DNA of 64,000 nucleotides from JAMQKA01 sp031569985 (GCF_031569985.1 NZ_JAMQKA010000033.1:1-64000), one strand, 5' to 3'; counted from the stretch's first letter, positions 50,839 through 61,119 are shown. Made by a program: numbers and translations. Notes: a model not told the origin generated them from the letters alone.

Positions 50839-52458
50839 ATGGGAAAGATGGTTCGGTCTTTATTCACAAAAATAATTACCATTGTATTAGTAATAGGAGT
50901 TCTATTGGGATCCGAGGTAAAAGCACAATCTACCGACATATCTAATCCACAGGTCACTACTGAAAACGGGACTCTGGAAGGCATCAATGATTCCGGAGTT
51001 TATATATACAAAGGCATACCGTTTGCTCAGCCGCCGGTTGGAGAGCTTCGTTGGAAAGCCCCACAACCGGTTAAAGGCTGGGGCGGGGTGAAACAAGCAA
51101 AGCAGTTTGGTCCACGCTGTATGCAGCGTCCTGTTTTTGGAGATATGGTGTTTCGCTCTGACGGGATGAGCGAAGATTGCCTCTACCTGAATGTGTGGTC
51201 GTCTACCGGAGATTCTGATGCCAGCCTACCGGTACTGGTGTATTTTTATGGCGGTGGACTGATGGCAGGTGACGGTTCTGAGCCTCGGTATGACGGGGAA
51301 AGCATGGCCCGAAACAAAGGGATTGTCACCGTTACAGTCAATTACAGGCTCTCAGTATTTGGCTTTATGTCACATCCGGCGCTAACAGCAGAATCGCCCC
51401 ACTCAGCTTCCGGAAACTATGGGTTGTTGGATCAGGCACTGGCCCTGCAGTGGGTAAAAGATAACATCGAGACTTTTGGTGGAGATCCGGGTAACATCAC
51501 CATTGCCGGCGAATCGGCCGGGTCGATATCGGTTAGTGCACAGATGGCTTCCCCGCTGTCCAGGGATCTGATTTCCGGTGCTGTGGGCGAAAGTGGATCT
51601 CTTTTAGGGGCACTGTCGGCCGCTCCTCTCAAGGAAGGCGAAAAGGCTGGTCAAAAGTTTCAGGAGGTCTTGGGTGCTGGTTCGCTCAGTGAAATGCGAA
51701 AAATGCCTGCAGAGAAAGTGCTGGAAGCGACAGCGAAAGAAGGTGTGCAACGATTTTCGTTAACCGTGGATGGCCACTTCTTTCCCAGGGATCCTCTTGA
51801 AATCTACCGCTCAGGTGAGCAGGCTGATGTGCCCCTGCTGGTGGGGTGGAACTCACAGGAGATGGCTCATCAATTCCTCTTCCAAGGGAAACAACCGACT
51901 CCTGAAAATTATGAAAAGCTTGTTGGGGATCTGTATGGGGAAAATGCAGATAAAATATTGGAGCTCTACCCGGGGTCTACTAAGGAAGAGGTCCTAAAAT
52001 CGGCCACTGATCTGGCGGGTGACCGATTTATCGCTTATAGCACATGGAAATGGAGTGATGTGCACAGCCAGACAAGCAGCAGCCCGGTCTACCGTTACTA
52101 CTACTCCCGACCCCGTCCGGCCATGGCTTCTGCCCCAAAGAATTCGAATACCCCACCTCCGGCCAGCGGTGCGGTTCACGCGGCTGAAATTGAGTACGTG
52201 ATGGGCAACTTGCCCCGGAATAACGTATATGCCTGGACCGAAGAGGACTACCAGGTCTCGAATATTTTCCAGGGATTCATTGCTAATTTCGTGAAAAGAG
52301 GCAATCCAAATGGTCTTGGATTGCCACAGTGGACATCGCTGCAGGAAGGTCAGGTTCGAAAAGTGATGCAGATTGATGTCAACAGCCGCCTGCGTCCGGT
52401 CGAACACCAAGATCGATATGAGTTTCTTGACCGACTGTCGTATCCTGGATCTGAGTAA
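50839..52458 (+). CDS. type-B carboxylesterase, secreted
   Basis: 539 residues. N-terminal signal peptide (MGKMVRSLFTKIITIVLVIGVLLGSEVKAQ). Type-B pattern: NGTLEGINDSGVYIYKGIPFAQPPVGELRWKAPQPV, EDCLYLNVWS, then FGGDPGNITIAGESAGS with the nucleophile Ser, a mid-domain Glu and GAVHAAEIEYVMGN with the His. It cleaves carboxylic esters, for example acetyl or aryl esters on a polysaccharide. Start and operator candidate 1 are 42 bp apart. A paralog of the same type lies at 59572-61119. Confidence 0.93.
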   Translation: MGKMVRSLFTKIITIVLVIGVLLGSEVKAQSTDISNPQVTTENGTLEGINDSGVYIYKGIPFAQPPVGELRWKAPQPVKGWGGVKQAKQFGPRCMQRPVFGDMVFRSDGMSEDCLYLNVWSSTGDSDASLPVLVYFYGGGLMAGDGSEPRYDGESMARNKGIVTVTVNYRLSVFGFMSHPALTAESPHSASGNYGLLDQALALQWVKDNIETFGGDPGNITIAGESAGSISVSAQMASPLSRDLISGAVGESGSLLGALSAAPLKEGEKAGQKFQEVLGAGSLSEMRKMPAEKVLEATAKEGVQRFSLTVDGHFFPRDPLEIYRSGEQADVPLLVGWNSQEMAHQFLFQGKQPTPENYEKLVGDLYGENADKILELYPGSTKEEVLKSATDLAGDRFIAYSTWKWSDVHSQTSSSPVYRYYYSRPRPAMASAPKNSNTPPPASGAVHAAEIEYVMGNLPRNNVYAWTEEDYQVSNIFQGFIANFVKRGNPNGLGLPQWTSLQEGQVRKVMQIDVNSRLRPVEHQDRYEFLDRLSYPGSE

Positions 52459-52514
52459 GTAAAATGAATGTAGGTTGATGATCTCTGTCATTCAACCTAT
52501 ATGATCCCTATGGG

Positions 52515-52545
52515 TCCCGGTTGCGTGATAGTAACCGGGATTTTA
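52515..52545 (+). terminator. rho-independent terminator after esterase
   Basis: TCCCGGTT and AACCGGGA form a perfect 8-bp stem around a 10-base loop, followed by TTTTA. Confidence 0.85.
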
Positions 52546-52947
52546 TCCTTTTAGTTAGCTTCAGTTCCTCTCTTTATGCAGTAACTAAGTAAGGATCTCA
52601 AACGGATGGTTCGAATCCTGTTGCTGCTCAACTGACACTATCTACAGAAGCGGACTACAGCGTCTTCCATTATTTGGAGTTAAGGGAGGGGCTAAAAAAA
52701 CTGAGGTCTCGCACATATTTGCAGGAAACTTGTGATGAAGAACAGGAGATAAATTTTACGATTTTTGACCATTTCTCTCTGGTTTGGATTTTTCATGCAA
52801 TTTTTTGCATAAATGAATTTTGAGTCCCATTCAAAACCATATATATCCTTTTTGTCCCATCTTAAAAGTCATTAATCCATTGATATGCATGTCATTACAG
52901 ATTTTAATAAAAAATTTGAATTTGTGAATACAATAGCTTAAATACTC

Positions 52948-52968
52948 TTTGTTGCATTATGCAACATT
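52948..52968. promoter_or_regulatory. operator candidate 2 of the NUDIX regulator
   Basis: TTTGTTGC-ATTAT-GCAACATT. The core TGTTGC-N5-GCAACA (52950-52966) is a perfect inverted repeat at the same spacing as the other two sites. It lies 372 bp before susC, farther than the other two sites are from their genes. Confidence 0.75.
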
Positions 52969-53340
52969 GTAGATTTGGAAAAAATGTTGCACTCATTGGT
53001 CAAAGTTATTTAAAAGTTGTAAATCACAAAGCTGCTATAAAAGCTGTGATGAACACTAGGAATGTAGTTTAATAGTGAATAAATCCTGGTGAGAAATCGC
53101 TGGATGGTGAATCTGTTATAAAAAGTTAGGGAAATATATAGGCTGTAATAGGTACGGATAGGTGGCGCCATATATTAGGGATATTATCGTGTGTTCTGTT
53201 CCCTCTCTACTAATTTCATGACTTCAAGTCCGTTCAAATCTTTGCCTCACGGGATACTATGAGAAAGGAGGCCGTATGTGACAAAAAATTAAGCTTAGGG
53301 AAATCGCAATATCAATAAATAACACAACTAGGGTTAGATC

Positions 53341-56300
53341 ATGGAAAAATATACATATCGTAACTTAATAAGGATGATAGGGAAAATGATCCCTATATGG
53401 ATTATGGCAGGCTTGTTGGTCCAGCCAGCCATGTCCCAGGATCAGGCTACGGTGTTAGGTGTGGTGACAGATGCCAGTTCGGGAGAAACGATGCCCGGAG
53501 TCAATGTCTTGGTAAAAGGGACATCCATCGGATCCGCAACGAATGTAGATGGAGAATATGAATTTGATGTTCCCAGTCTCCAGGATACGCTGGTAGTTTC
53601 TTTTGTTGGATATCAAATGCAAGAGGTCCCCATTAACGGTAGAACAACGGTTAACGTGGTGCTGCAACCACAGGCAATTGCGGGTGATGAATTGATTGTA
53701 ACAGGATATTCAACGCAGCGCCAGGCGGATGTGACCGGTGCTGTTTCGTCAATTAGCTCAGAGGACTTCAACCGGGAGACATCGGCAAGCGTACTTAACA
53801 AAATGAAGGGAAAGGTTTCTGGTGTGAATATCGCCTCAACGGGATCGCCCGGTGGTCGCAGTACGGTTCGGATTCGCGGGATAAGCTCCTTCCAGAATAA
53901 CGATCCTCTGTACATTATTGACGGGGTGCCGATGCAAGATGCCTATCAAAACTGGTTGAATCCCAATGATATTGAATCCATCCAAGTGTTAAAATCGGCT
54001 TCTGCCGCATCTATTTATGGTTCTCGTGCCAGCAACGGGGTTATTATCATTGAAACCAAGAGCGGTGTAGCAGGAAAGCCTCAGATTTCGTTGAGTGTCA
54101 ATGCCGGTATTGCAACCCCGGTTGGAGGCTATGACGATTTCTTGATTCAGGATCCTCTGGATTACCATGAGATCGTAAAACGCAGCCACGAAAATGCCGG
54201 ACTCTCCGTACCTACCAATATTTATGGCGATCCCAATAATCCAAGCATTCCCAACTATATCTATCCCAATGACGGGGATAATCCCACAAACGATCTGCAG
54301 GCCTTCGGAATTACCGAAGATGATTATCAATATTGTAATTGTGATAACCTGATTATGCCGGCCAGCCAGGGAACCAACTGGTGGGATGCTCTTTTTGATC
54401 CGGCCGTTACCCAGGATTACAACCTGAGTGTTTCCGGTGGAGGCGACAACGCCACGTACAACATTTCGTTCAACTACTTCAACCTGGAAGGTACCATGAA
54501 ATATAACTGGTACAAGAGGGGTTCTGTACGAGTAAACACGGAGTTTAACAGCGGTATTTTTACGGTTGGTGAAAATGTTTCTGTTTCACTTGCGAATACA
54601 ACGGGCGGAATGCCTGCTGCCGGTGGATTTATCGAAGGCGGTCCCGTCGGGAAAAACGTGCTGCTTCAACCTATTGTACCGGTATATGATATTGGGGGTA
54701 ATTTTGCCAGTGGTAAAGCCAATACCCTGGGTAACCACACAAATCCGGTGAAATTAGCCTGGGATGACAGAAATGATATTTCACGCAACAACAGGGTAGT
54801 GGGTAGTGCCTTTGCTTCGGCAGATTTAACCGAAAATCTAATGGTAAAAACAACATTTGGCTTTGATTTGGGAGAAAACACCGGGCAAGACTTCACGTAT
54901 CCGACCCTTGAAAATTCAGAGCCCAATTCAGTCACCTCATTTAGTGAAAATTCAAATCGTTTTACCAATTGGACATGGTCAAACACAATCCAGTACAATA
55001 CTACGCTTGTTGAAAAGCATAACCTGAACGTATTGGCTGGGTTTGAAGCAAATCAAAGCAGTTACCGCGAAATGGATGGAACCATGGCGGGTTTTATCAC
55101 GCAAAATCCGGATAAACACTATATCCAGGATGCCCTGGGTGATCCTAACACGAAGAATGTAAATAGCTCGGGATATAACAGTTCGCTGGCTTCCTTTTTT
55201 GGAAAGGTCGACTATAACTATGATAGCAAGTACCTTTTAAGCTTTACCATTCGCCGGGATGGATCTTCTCGTCTGGGGGCTTCCAGCCGGTGGGGTACTT
55301 TCCCTGCGGGTAGTATTGGCTGGCGTCTGTCGGAAGAGGCTTTCATGAGCGGTTCTGAAGCTATTACAGACCTGAAAATAAGGGCCGGTTTTGGAATTAC
55401 CGGGAACCAGCAGATACCTACCGGTCGAACCCTTGATCAGTATGGCGGCGGCACTGGAAGTACTTTCTATGATATTAATAACACCGGCAACAACATTGTG
55501 CCCGGCTATACCAGGACCGTCATTGGGAACAATGACCTGAAATGGGAGGAAAACATCTCGTACAACGTGGGGCTTGATGCCGAGCTGTATGAGGGAAAAG
55601 TAACTTTTGTCCTGGATATGTATCAGCGGGAAGTGGATGACCTGCTTTTTAATCCCACTGTACCCGGTACGCAAGGGCAGGCCGCCGCTCCATTCAGGAA
55701 TGTTGGTAAGATGCGGAACCGCGGAGTTGAAGTTCAAATAGGATACCGGGAAACCGTTAATACCGATTTTAGCTGGAGCGTAGATATCAATGGCAGCCAT
55801 TACCAAAACGAGATTGTACGCATTGGTGGTGGAAACGACTTCTTTTACGGTCCTATCGGTGCCAGCGTACGGGGTGGAAACGTAGTTAGAAATGAAATCG
55901 GCCACCCGATCGGTTCATTCTATGGCTATGAAGCCGACGGACTATTTGCTAACCAAGCCGAGGTGGATGCACACGCACAGCAAGATGGTGCAGCTCCCGG
56001 TCGCATCCGGTTTAAAGATACCAACGGGGACGGGCAAATTACCGCCGAAGACCGGACGATTATCGGTTCCTACCATCCCGACTTTACCGGCGGGCTGAAC
56101 CTTGGATTCCAGTGGAAGAACTTCGATTTCAGTTCTTTCCTGTTCGCATCCATCGGCAACGAGATATTCAATGTACAGAAGGAGTTTACCGTCTTTCGCT
56201 TGTTTAATTCCAACGTCAGAAAAGAGCTTTTGGATAAATCTGCCATCGTAGAAAACGGGCAGGTTGTCAACATGGATGAGGCTGAGTATCCACGGTTGGA

Positions 56301-56613
56301 CCAGAATGATAACTTTAGCAGCCAGTACAGTAGTTTCTTCGTGGAGGATGGGTCCTACCTGAGACTCCAGAGCCTGCAGATAGGCTATACCGTACCACGG
56401 GAGGTGTTGCCCGGCTTTAGAAATTTGAGATTGTTCCTGCAGGGAGAGAACCTGTTCACTATTACGGGGTACAGCAATATCGATCCATCACTGCCCAACG
56501 GTGCTGAAACTGGAACAGCAGGAGCGGACATTAGTGACCAGGCCGGTGGGGTAGACAGGGGCGTCTACCCGTCAAACCGCATTATCTCTATTGGTTTGCA
56601 AGCAGACTTTTAA
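53341..56613 (+). CDS. SusC/RagA TonB-linked outer-membrane transporter
   Basis: 1090 residues. Signal peptide to about residue 33 (WIMAGLLVQPAMSQ), a carboxypeptidase-regulatory-like domain (VLGVVTDASSGETMPGVNVLVKGTSIGSATNVDGEYEFDV), a TonB-box-like stretch and plug (DELIVTGYSTQRQADVTGAVSSISSEDF; RIRGISSFQNNDPLYIIDGVPMQDA) and a barrel to the end (NRIISIGLQADF). Size and order match the family. With SusD it imports oligosaccharide or another large ligand across the outer membrane. The operator candidate at 52948 and the shared repeat upstream of both esterases link it to one regulator. Confidence 0.96.
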   Translation: MEKYTYRNLIRMIGKMIPIWIMAGLLVQPAMSQDQATVLGVVTDASSGETMPGVNVLVKGTSIGSATNVDGEYEFDVPSLQDTLVVSFVGYQMQEVPINGRTTVNVVLQPQAIAGDELIVTGYSTQRQADVTGAVSSISSEDFNRETSASVLNKMKGKVSGVNIASTGSPGGRSTVRIRGISSFQNNDPLYIIDGVPMQDAYQNWLNPNDIESIQVLKSASAASIYGSRASNGVIIIETKSGVAGKPQISLSVNAGIATPVGGYDDFLIQDPLDYHEIVKRSHENAGLSVPTNIYGDPNNPSIPNYIYPNDGDNPTNDLQAFGITEDDYQYCNCDNLIMPASQGTNWWDALFDPAVTQDYNLSVSGGGDNATYNISFNYFNLEGTMKYNWYKRGSVRVNTEFNSGIFTVGENVSVSLANTTGGMPAAGGFIEGGPVGKNVLLQPIVPVYDIGGNFASGKANTLGNHTNPVKLAWDDRNDISRNNRVVGSAFASADLTENLMVKTTFGFDLGENTGQDFTYPTLENSEPNSVTSFSENSNRFTNWTWSNTIQYNTTLVEKHNLNVLAGFEANQSSYREMDGTMAGFITQNPDKHYIQDALGDPNTKNVNSSGYNSSLASFFGKVDYNYDSKYLLSFTIRRDGSSRLGASSRWGTFPAGSIGWRLSEEAFMSGSEAITDLKIRAGFGITGNQQIPTGRTLDQYGGGTGSTFYDINNTGNNIVPGYTRTVIGNNDLKWEENISYNVGLDAELYEGKVTFVLDMYQREVDDLLFNPTVPGTQGQAAAPFRNVGKMRNRGVEVQIGYRETVNTDFSWSVDINGSHYQNEIVRIGGGNDFFYGPIGASVRGGNVVRNEIGHPIGSFYGYEADGLFANQAEVDAHAQQDGAAPGRIRFKDTNGDGQITAEDRTIIGSYHPDFTGGLNLGFQWKNFDFSSFLFASIGNEIFNVQKEFTVFRLFNSNVRKELLDKSAIVENGQVVNMDEAEYPRLDQNDNFSSQYSSFFVEDGSYLRLQSLQIGYTVPREVLPGFRNLRLFLQGENLFTITGYSNIDPSLPNGAETGTAGADISDQAGGVDRGVYPSNRIISIGLQADF

Positions 56614-56632
56614 TTCAAAAAAATATTGAGTC

Positions 56633-58360
56633 ATGAATTCAATTAAGAAAATATTTCGATTGTTAGTGATCGCCTTCGTGGCGTTAGGTACAATCTATGC
56701 CTGTGAAGATTTCCTTTCGCAGTCGCCACAGGGAACACTCGGTGCAAGTGAACTTGCCAATAAAGATGGCGTGGAAGGAAATCTTATTGCTACCTACTCG
56801 ATGCTTGACGGGGACGGTAATTTCGGTGATTTGACGGGCGTGGCCGCCAGTAATTGGGTCTGGGGCAGTGTAGCTTCTGATAATGCCTATAAAGGTTCAG
56901 AACCGGGGGATGCCGGGCAGGTATCAGAAGTGGAGCTGTACCAGTGGAGTACGGGTGGAGTTGATATCATTTTGAATGACAAATTTAATTCCCTGTACGA
57001 TGCGATTAACCGGGCCAATGCCACCATCAGCCTATTAAATTCTGTGGAAGGTATTTCAGAGTCTGAACGGCAGCGTATTGAAGGGGAAGCGCGTTTCTTA
57101 CGAGCCCACTACCACTTTGAGGCCTGGAAGATGTGGGGCAATATTCCCTATTATACCCAGGAAGCGGAAAACTACCGGAAGCCAAACACAGGGGTAGATC
57201 CGATCGCCCGGATACTAGAAGACCTGGATGCCGCTATTGAACTGTTGCCTACTACCCAGGATGAACCCGGCAGAGTTACCGAGTGGACCGCAAAAGCCTA
57301 CAAAGGTAGAGTCCAGGTATACACTGGAAATTACAGTGATGCATTGTCTACACTGCGGGAGGTTGAACAAGATGGCCCCTATTACCTTGAGGATAATTTT
57401 CACCAGGTATTCTCCGCCAATCATGCCAGTCAGGGGGAAACCATCCTGGCGTACCAGGCGTCAGTCAATGATGGCGATCCAACGGGGCGAAATGGTAACT
57501 GGGGAGACCGCTTGAACTTTCCCCATGCCGGTAGCCCGTTTGGGTGTTGTGGTTTCCATCAACCGTCACAGAACCTGGTAAACGCATTCCAGGTGGATGG
57601 AGATGGACTGCCACTGCCTCTTTCACAGCCGGATTCCTGGAACGATTCCAACACGAGTCCGGATGCATCTTCACCAGTCGACCCCCGGTTGGACTGGACG
57701 GTAGGTCGTGACGGGGTTCCCTATCTCGACTATGGTGTGCATAATTCAAACTGGATCCGCGATCGCGCGTGGGCCGGTCAGTACAGCCCGAAGAAGACCA
57801 TACCCGAGAGCAGTGCGGAGGCCACAAGCAGCGTGGGCTGGGCAAGTTACCAGCTCCACAATCAGAATCTCCACCTCTATCGTTATGCCGATCTGCTGCT
57901 GTTGCTTGCAGAGGCTGAAGTGGAGGCAGGTGACCTCGGCAACGCCCGGGAGCTGGTCAATCGCGTGAGGGAACGAGCTGCCGCAGCAGCACAGGGACCA
58001 ATCGATAATATCGAGGTGCCAATTGATGATTCCTCCATTACGTGGGCTGATTATGAGGTTGCTGAATATCCTGTTACGTCATCCGCCTTTGCCAACCAGG
58101 AGAACGCACGAGAGGCTGTCCAGATGGAACGCCGACTTGAGTTGGCTATGGAAGGTCACCGACTGTTCGACCTGCGGCGCTGGGGACGGGCACAGCAAGT
58201 GCTTAACGATTTCCTCGATGTTGAAGAGACTCGCAGGGAATACATAGGAGGCCACCAAGACTATGCAGATCGACATAATCTGTACCCATTGCCCTCAGTG
58301 CAAATCGAGTTAAGCACTGTTGATGGAGAACCTCAATTGCAACAGAATCCCGGATGGTAA
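56633..58360 (+). CDS. SusD/RagB outer-membrane lipoprotein
   Basis: 575 residues. The lipobox is LGTIYAC (Cys24), followed by EDFLSQSPQGTL. The TPR-like SusD fold shows in FLRAHYHFEAWKMWGNIPYY, WTAKAYKGRVQVYTGN, LLLLAEAEVEAGD and the late RRLELAMEGHRLFDLRRWG and DYADRHNLYPLPSVQIELS. It is the ligand-binding lid of the SusC barrel, with the start 19 bp after susC. A weak hairpin with T-run follows at 58406. Confidence 0.95.
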   Translation: MNSIKKIFRLLVIAFVALGTIYACEDFLSQSPQGTLGASELANKDGVEGNLIATYSMLDGDGNFGDLTGVAASNWVWGSVASDNAYKGSEPGDAGQVSEVELYQWSTGGVDIILNDKFNSLYDAINRANATISLLNSVEGISESERQRIEGEARFLRAHYHFEAWKMWGNIPYYTQEAENYRKPNTGVDPIARILEDLDAAIELLPTTQDEPGRVTEWTAKAYKGRVQVYTGNYSDALSTLREVEQDGPYYLEDNFHQVFSANHASQGETILAYQASVNDGDPTGRNGNWGDRLNFPHAGSPFGCCGFHQPSQNLVNAFQVDGDGLPLPLSQPDSWNDSNTSPDASSPVDPRLDWTVGRDGVPYLDYGVHNSNWIRDRAWAGQYSPKKTIPESSAEATSSVGWASYQLHNQNLHLYRYADLLLLLAEAEVEAGDLGNARELVNRVRERAAAAAQGPIDNIEVPIDDSSITWADYEVAEYPVTSSAFANQENAREAVQMERRLELAMEGHRLFDLRRWGRAQQVLNDFLDVEETRREYIGGHQDYADRHNLYPLPSVQIELSTVDGEPQLQQNPGW

Positions 58361-58405
58361 CGGATGAAGCTGAATGCTGATTAGCACCACGATTTGACCC
58401 CACAA

Positions 58406-58458
58406 GGAGGAGGGAAATACTCATTTCGAGCTTCTCTCCTCCATTCTGGGGATTTTTA
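58406..58458 (+). terminator. possible weak terminator after susD
   Basis: GGAGGAGGGAA and TTCTCTCCTCC form an 11-bp stem with one wobble pair and a 15-base loop, but the T5 tract starts 11 bases past the stem. It may act weakly or as an attenuator before the esterase gene. Confidence 0.45.
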
Positions 58459-58596
58459 AATCAAACTTGTCTAAGTTGGTTACCCGAGTATTTTGTTAGT
58501 GACCTGATCACAGCTATTATCAAATATTAACCGACTTCCCTAGGGATTTATTTCTTAGTATAGATACTGGGGATTCGAAAAGAAAATTGTAGACCA

Positions 58597-59376
58597 ATGA
58601 AACGATTCTTGCTGATTTTGTTATGCCTTGTAGTATCAAACCAGCCTGCCGAGGCACAAAATTTACGCTTTAGCGCCGAACAATACATCGACCAGGGAGA
58701 TACGTTGAATTACCGAATTTCATTTCCTGATTTCAGCCAGTCGGAAACATATCCGGTGGTGATTTTTTTGCATGGTGGAGGCGAAAGGGGTAATGATAAT
58801 ATCTCACAGCTCAAATGGGGCGTTCAGAATTTTGCTACTGATGAAATGTTAATGACACACAAACCGATTGTTATTGCTCCCCAATCGCCCTCCAATGCCA
58901 CGTGGTCTAACTTTGAGGGAGAATTTGGAAGTGAAGGAGAACCGCTGCGGCTGGCAGATGAACCCTCCCGACCGCTAGAGATGACGATGGCTCTGCTGGA
59001 CCAGGTAATTGAGAATAATGCCGTTGATACCACGCGAATCTATATAACCGGCATGTCGATGGGGGGATATGGTACTTGGGATGCCATCGCCCGTTGGCCT
59101 GAAAAATTTGCGGCGGCCGTCCCCGTCTGCGGAGGTGGTGATCCCACAACAGCCGGTCGTATTGTTGATGCCAATATCCCGGTATGGGCGTTTCATGGAG
59201 CTGATGATCCCGTTGTTGCCCCGGAAAAGTCACGTGTTATGATTGAAGCTCTGCAAAAAGCCGGTGGACAACCTGGATACACTGAGTATCCGGCAGTTGG
59301 TCATTTTTCCTGGTTACAAGCCTATTCGGACAAGTACATGATATCTTGGCTTTTCAGCCAGGCAAATCAAGATTGA
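58597..59376 (+). CDS. secreted alpha/beta-hydrolase esterase (dienelactone hydrolase/PHB-depolymerase-like)
   Basis: 259 residues. Signal peptide (FLLILLCLVVSNQPAEA). The fold shows as YPVVIFLHGGGERGND, the nucleophile in YITGMSMGGYGTWDAIARWPEKFAAAVPVCGGG, IPVWAFHGADDPVV with the acid and YPAVGHFSWLQAYSD with the His. It is an esterase or acyl hydrolase in the periplasm or outside. The gap of 236 bp to susD allows its own promoter. Placed between SusCD and a carboxylesterase, it is probably part of the same degradation unit. Confidence 0.88.
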   Translation: MKRFLLILLCLVVSNQPAEAQNLRFSAEQYIDQGDTLNYRISFPDFSQSETYPVVIFLHGGGERGNDNISQLKWGVQNFATDEMLMTHKPIVIAPQSPSNATWSNFEGEFGSEGEPLRLADEPSRPLEMTMALLDQVIENNAVDTTRIYITGMSMGGYGTWDAIARWPEKFAAAVPVCGGGDPTTAGRIVDANIPVWAFHGADDPVVAPEKSRVMIEALQKAGGQPGYTEYPAVGHFSWLQAYSDKYMISWLFSQANQD

Positions 59377-59428
59377 AGAAGTCCTGAATTCAGGAATAAC
59401 AAAAAGGTAGGGGCCAATACCACCCGCT

Positions 59429-59451
59429 TATTGTTACATATTGCAACAATA
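59429..59451. promoter_or_regulatory. operator candidate 3 of the NUDIX regulator
   Basis: ATTGTTAC-ATATT-GCAACAAT with flanking T/A, one mismatch from a perfect inverted repeat. It lies 121 bp before the second carboxylesterase gene. Confidence 0.75.
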
Positions 59452-59571
59452 GTTAGTAGTCCATATACTGGAATGTATTATCGGTCGGGAAGGGATATTC
59501 ACGATGTATGGTATACCAAAATGGAAAAAGATCAGAAAGCCTGACCATATCCATCTGTATCGGGCAATTTT

Positions 59572-61119
59572 ATGAGATTATTCACACACGCTATTTTACT
59601 GTTGTCAATACTCCTGGCATGCAATGGGAAAAAGAAGCAGATCGAGTCGGTGCTGGCAATTGAGACCGGGATTATAGAAGGCGTTTTCAACGAAGAGTCC
59701 GGTGTCTACGTTTTCAAAGGCATTCCTTTTGCTAAAGCCCCGGTGGCTTCTCTTCGATGGCGACCTCCGCAGTCCGCCGAGAGTTGGCAGGATACGCTGG
59801 ATGCCTCAACGTTCGGCCCGATATGCATGCAGAGGAAACCCCAGCCATTCTCGATGTGGACGAGTGAATTTATCGCCCCGGCCGGTAACATGAGTGAAGA
59901 CTGCCTTAACCTGAATATCTGGACCAAGGAGGGGGCGACCGATGCAAAGCGACCGGTCCTTGTATTTATTCACGGTGGAGGTTTTAACAGTGGATCGAAC
60001 TCTGTACCAATCTACAATGGCGAAAAGATGGCCGAAAAGGGTGTTGTATTTGTGACGATCAACTACCGCGTTGGGATCTTCGGATTTATGGCTCATCCTG
60101 AACTCAGCGAGGAATCACCTCGCAACGCTTCTGGTAATTACGGGCTGTTGGACCAGATCGCTGCCTTACAATGGGTGCAGCGAAACATCGCAAAATTTGG
60201 GGGTGATCCTGCGAATGTAACAATTGCGGGCCAATCGGCTGGTTCATACAGCGTGAACTACCTGGTGGCTTCTCCGCTTGGCAAAGGTCTTTTTCACCGT
60301 GCCGCCGCCGAGAGCGGGGCCGCATTGTTGCCTTCCAATCGGTTGACTGGAAACACATTAAAAGCTGCCGAAGAAAGGGGAACCGAATTGTCAGCAGATA
60401 TTTCAAAACTTAGAGAGCTATCTGCCGATTCATTATTAGCCTTTCAACAACAATTTGGTCCCATCGTGGACGGTCATTTTCTTCCCCGGCCGGTGCACAT
60501 CATTTTTGCAGAAGGGAATCAGAATGACGTCCCGGTACTGACGGGCTGGAATGCAGATGAGGGTAATTTTATGGGTCCGGTCCAGGATGCCGCCGACTTC
60601 CGCCAATCCATGAAGGATCGTTACGAGGAGTATTCAGGTGAAGTGCTGGAGCTTTTCCCGGCAACTAACGACTCCGTCGCGAGGGAATCACAACTTGACT
60701 TGGTTAGTCTCCTGACATTCGGCCTTCAGTCCTGGAAATGGATGCAGATGCAGAATAAAACGGGAGAAACTGCCGTCTACATATATCATTTTACCCGGGA
60801 CCTGCCCTATACCGACGAGCAACAGGACTACGGAGCTTTCCACACGGGCGAAATCATGTATGCCTATAACACATTGCATAAAAGCGGTCGTCCATGGCAG
60901 AAAACCGACCACGAGCTGGCAGAGAAAATGTCATCTTACTGGGTGAACTTTGCCAGAGATGGTGATCCCAATGGCGAAGGACTGCCTCAATGGCCGGCCA
61001 CCGGTGTAAAGGAATACCCAACCATGTTTTTAGGTGATTCCGTGGGGTCGGGATCCATCCCCGGGAAAGAACGCCTGCAGCTGCTGGATAAGATTTACAG
61101 TGAGCGGTTGGGAGATTAG
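59572..61119 (+). CDS. type-B carboxylesterase 2, lipoprotein
   Basis: 515 residues. The lipobox LLSILLACNGKKKQ places it on the membrane. It shares the overall pattern of the gene at 50839: TGIIEGVFNEESGVYVFKGIPFAKAP, EDCLNLNIWTKEG, SGNYGLLDQIAALQW, FGGDPANVTIAGQSAGS with the nucleophile Ser, and a late GAFHTGEIMYAYN with the His. The residue before Ser is Gln instead of Glu. The pair probably arose by duplication and acts on ester groups of the same substrate. An operator candidate lies upstream. Confidence 0.92.
   Translation: MRLFTHAILLLSILLACNGKKKQIESVLAIETGIIEGVFNEESGVYVFKGIPFAKAPVASLRWRPPQSAESWQDTLDASTFGPICMQRKPQPFSMWTSEFIAPAGNMSEDCLNLNIWTKEGATDAKRPVLVFIHGGGFNSGSNSVPIYNGEKMAEKGVVFVTINYRVGIFGFMAHPELSEESPRNASGNYGLLDQIAALQWVQRNIAKFGGDPANVTIAGQSAGSYSVNYLVASPLGKGLFHRAAAESGAALLPSNRLTGNTLKAAEERGTELSADISKLRELSADSLLAFQQQFGPIVDGHFLPRPVHIIFAEGNQNDVPVLTGWNADEGNFMGPVQDAADFRQSMKDRYEEYSGEVLELFPATNDSVARESQLDLVSLLTFGLQSWKWMQMQNKTGETAVYIYHFTRDLPYTDEQQDYGAFHTGEIMYAYNTLHKSGRPWQKTDHELAEKMSSYWVNFARDGDPNGEGLPQWPATGVKEYPTMFLGDSVGSGSIPGKERLQLLDKIYSERLGD

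Larger units (their letters stand above)
52459..53340. other. intergenic region upstream of susC
   Basis: About 880 bp without a convincing gene. It holds the esterase terminator (52515-52545), a short tRNA T-arm-like stretch at 52603-52625, operator candidate 2 (52948-52968) and an extra TGTTGC half-site at 52985-52990. A promoter for susC is expected between the operator and 53341, but no -33/-7 pair could be chosen with confidence. Confidence 0.6.

Noticed and set aside
52561..52640. Complete tRNA gene
   Set aside because: Only a T-arm-like part is present; anticodon and D arms cannot be folded.
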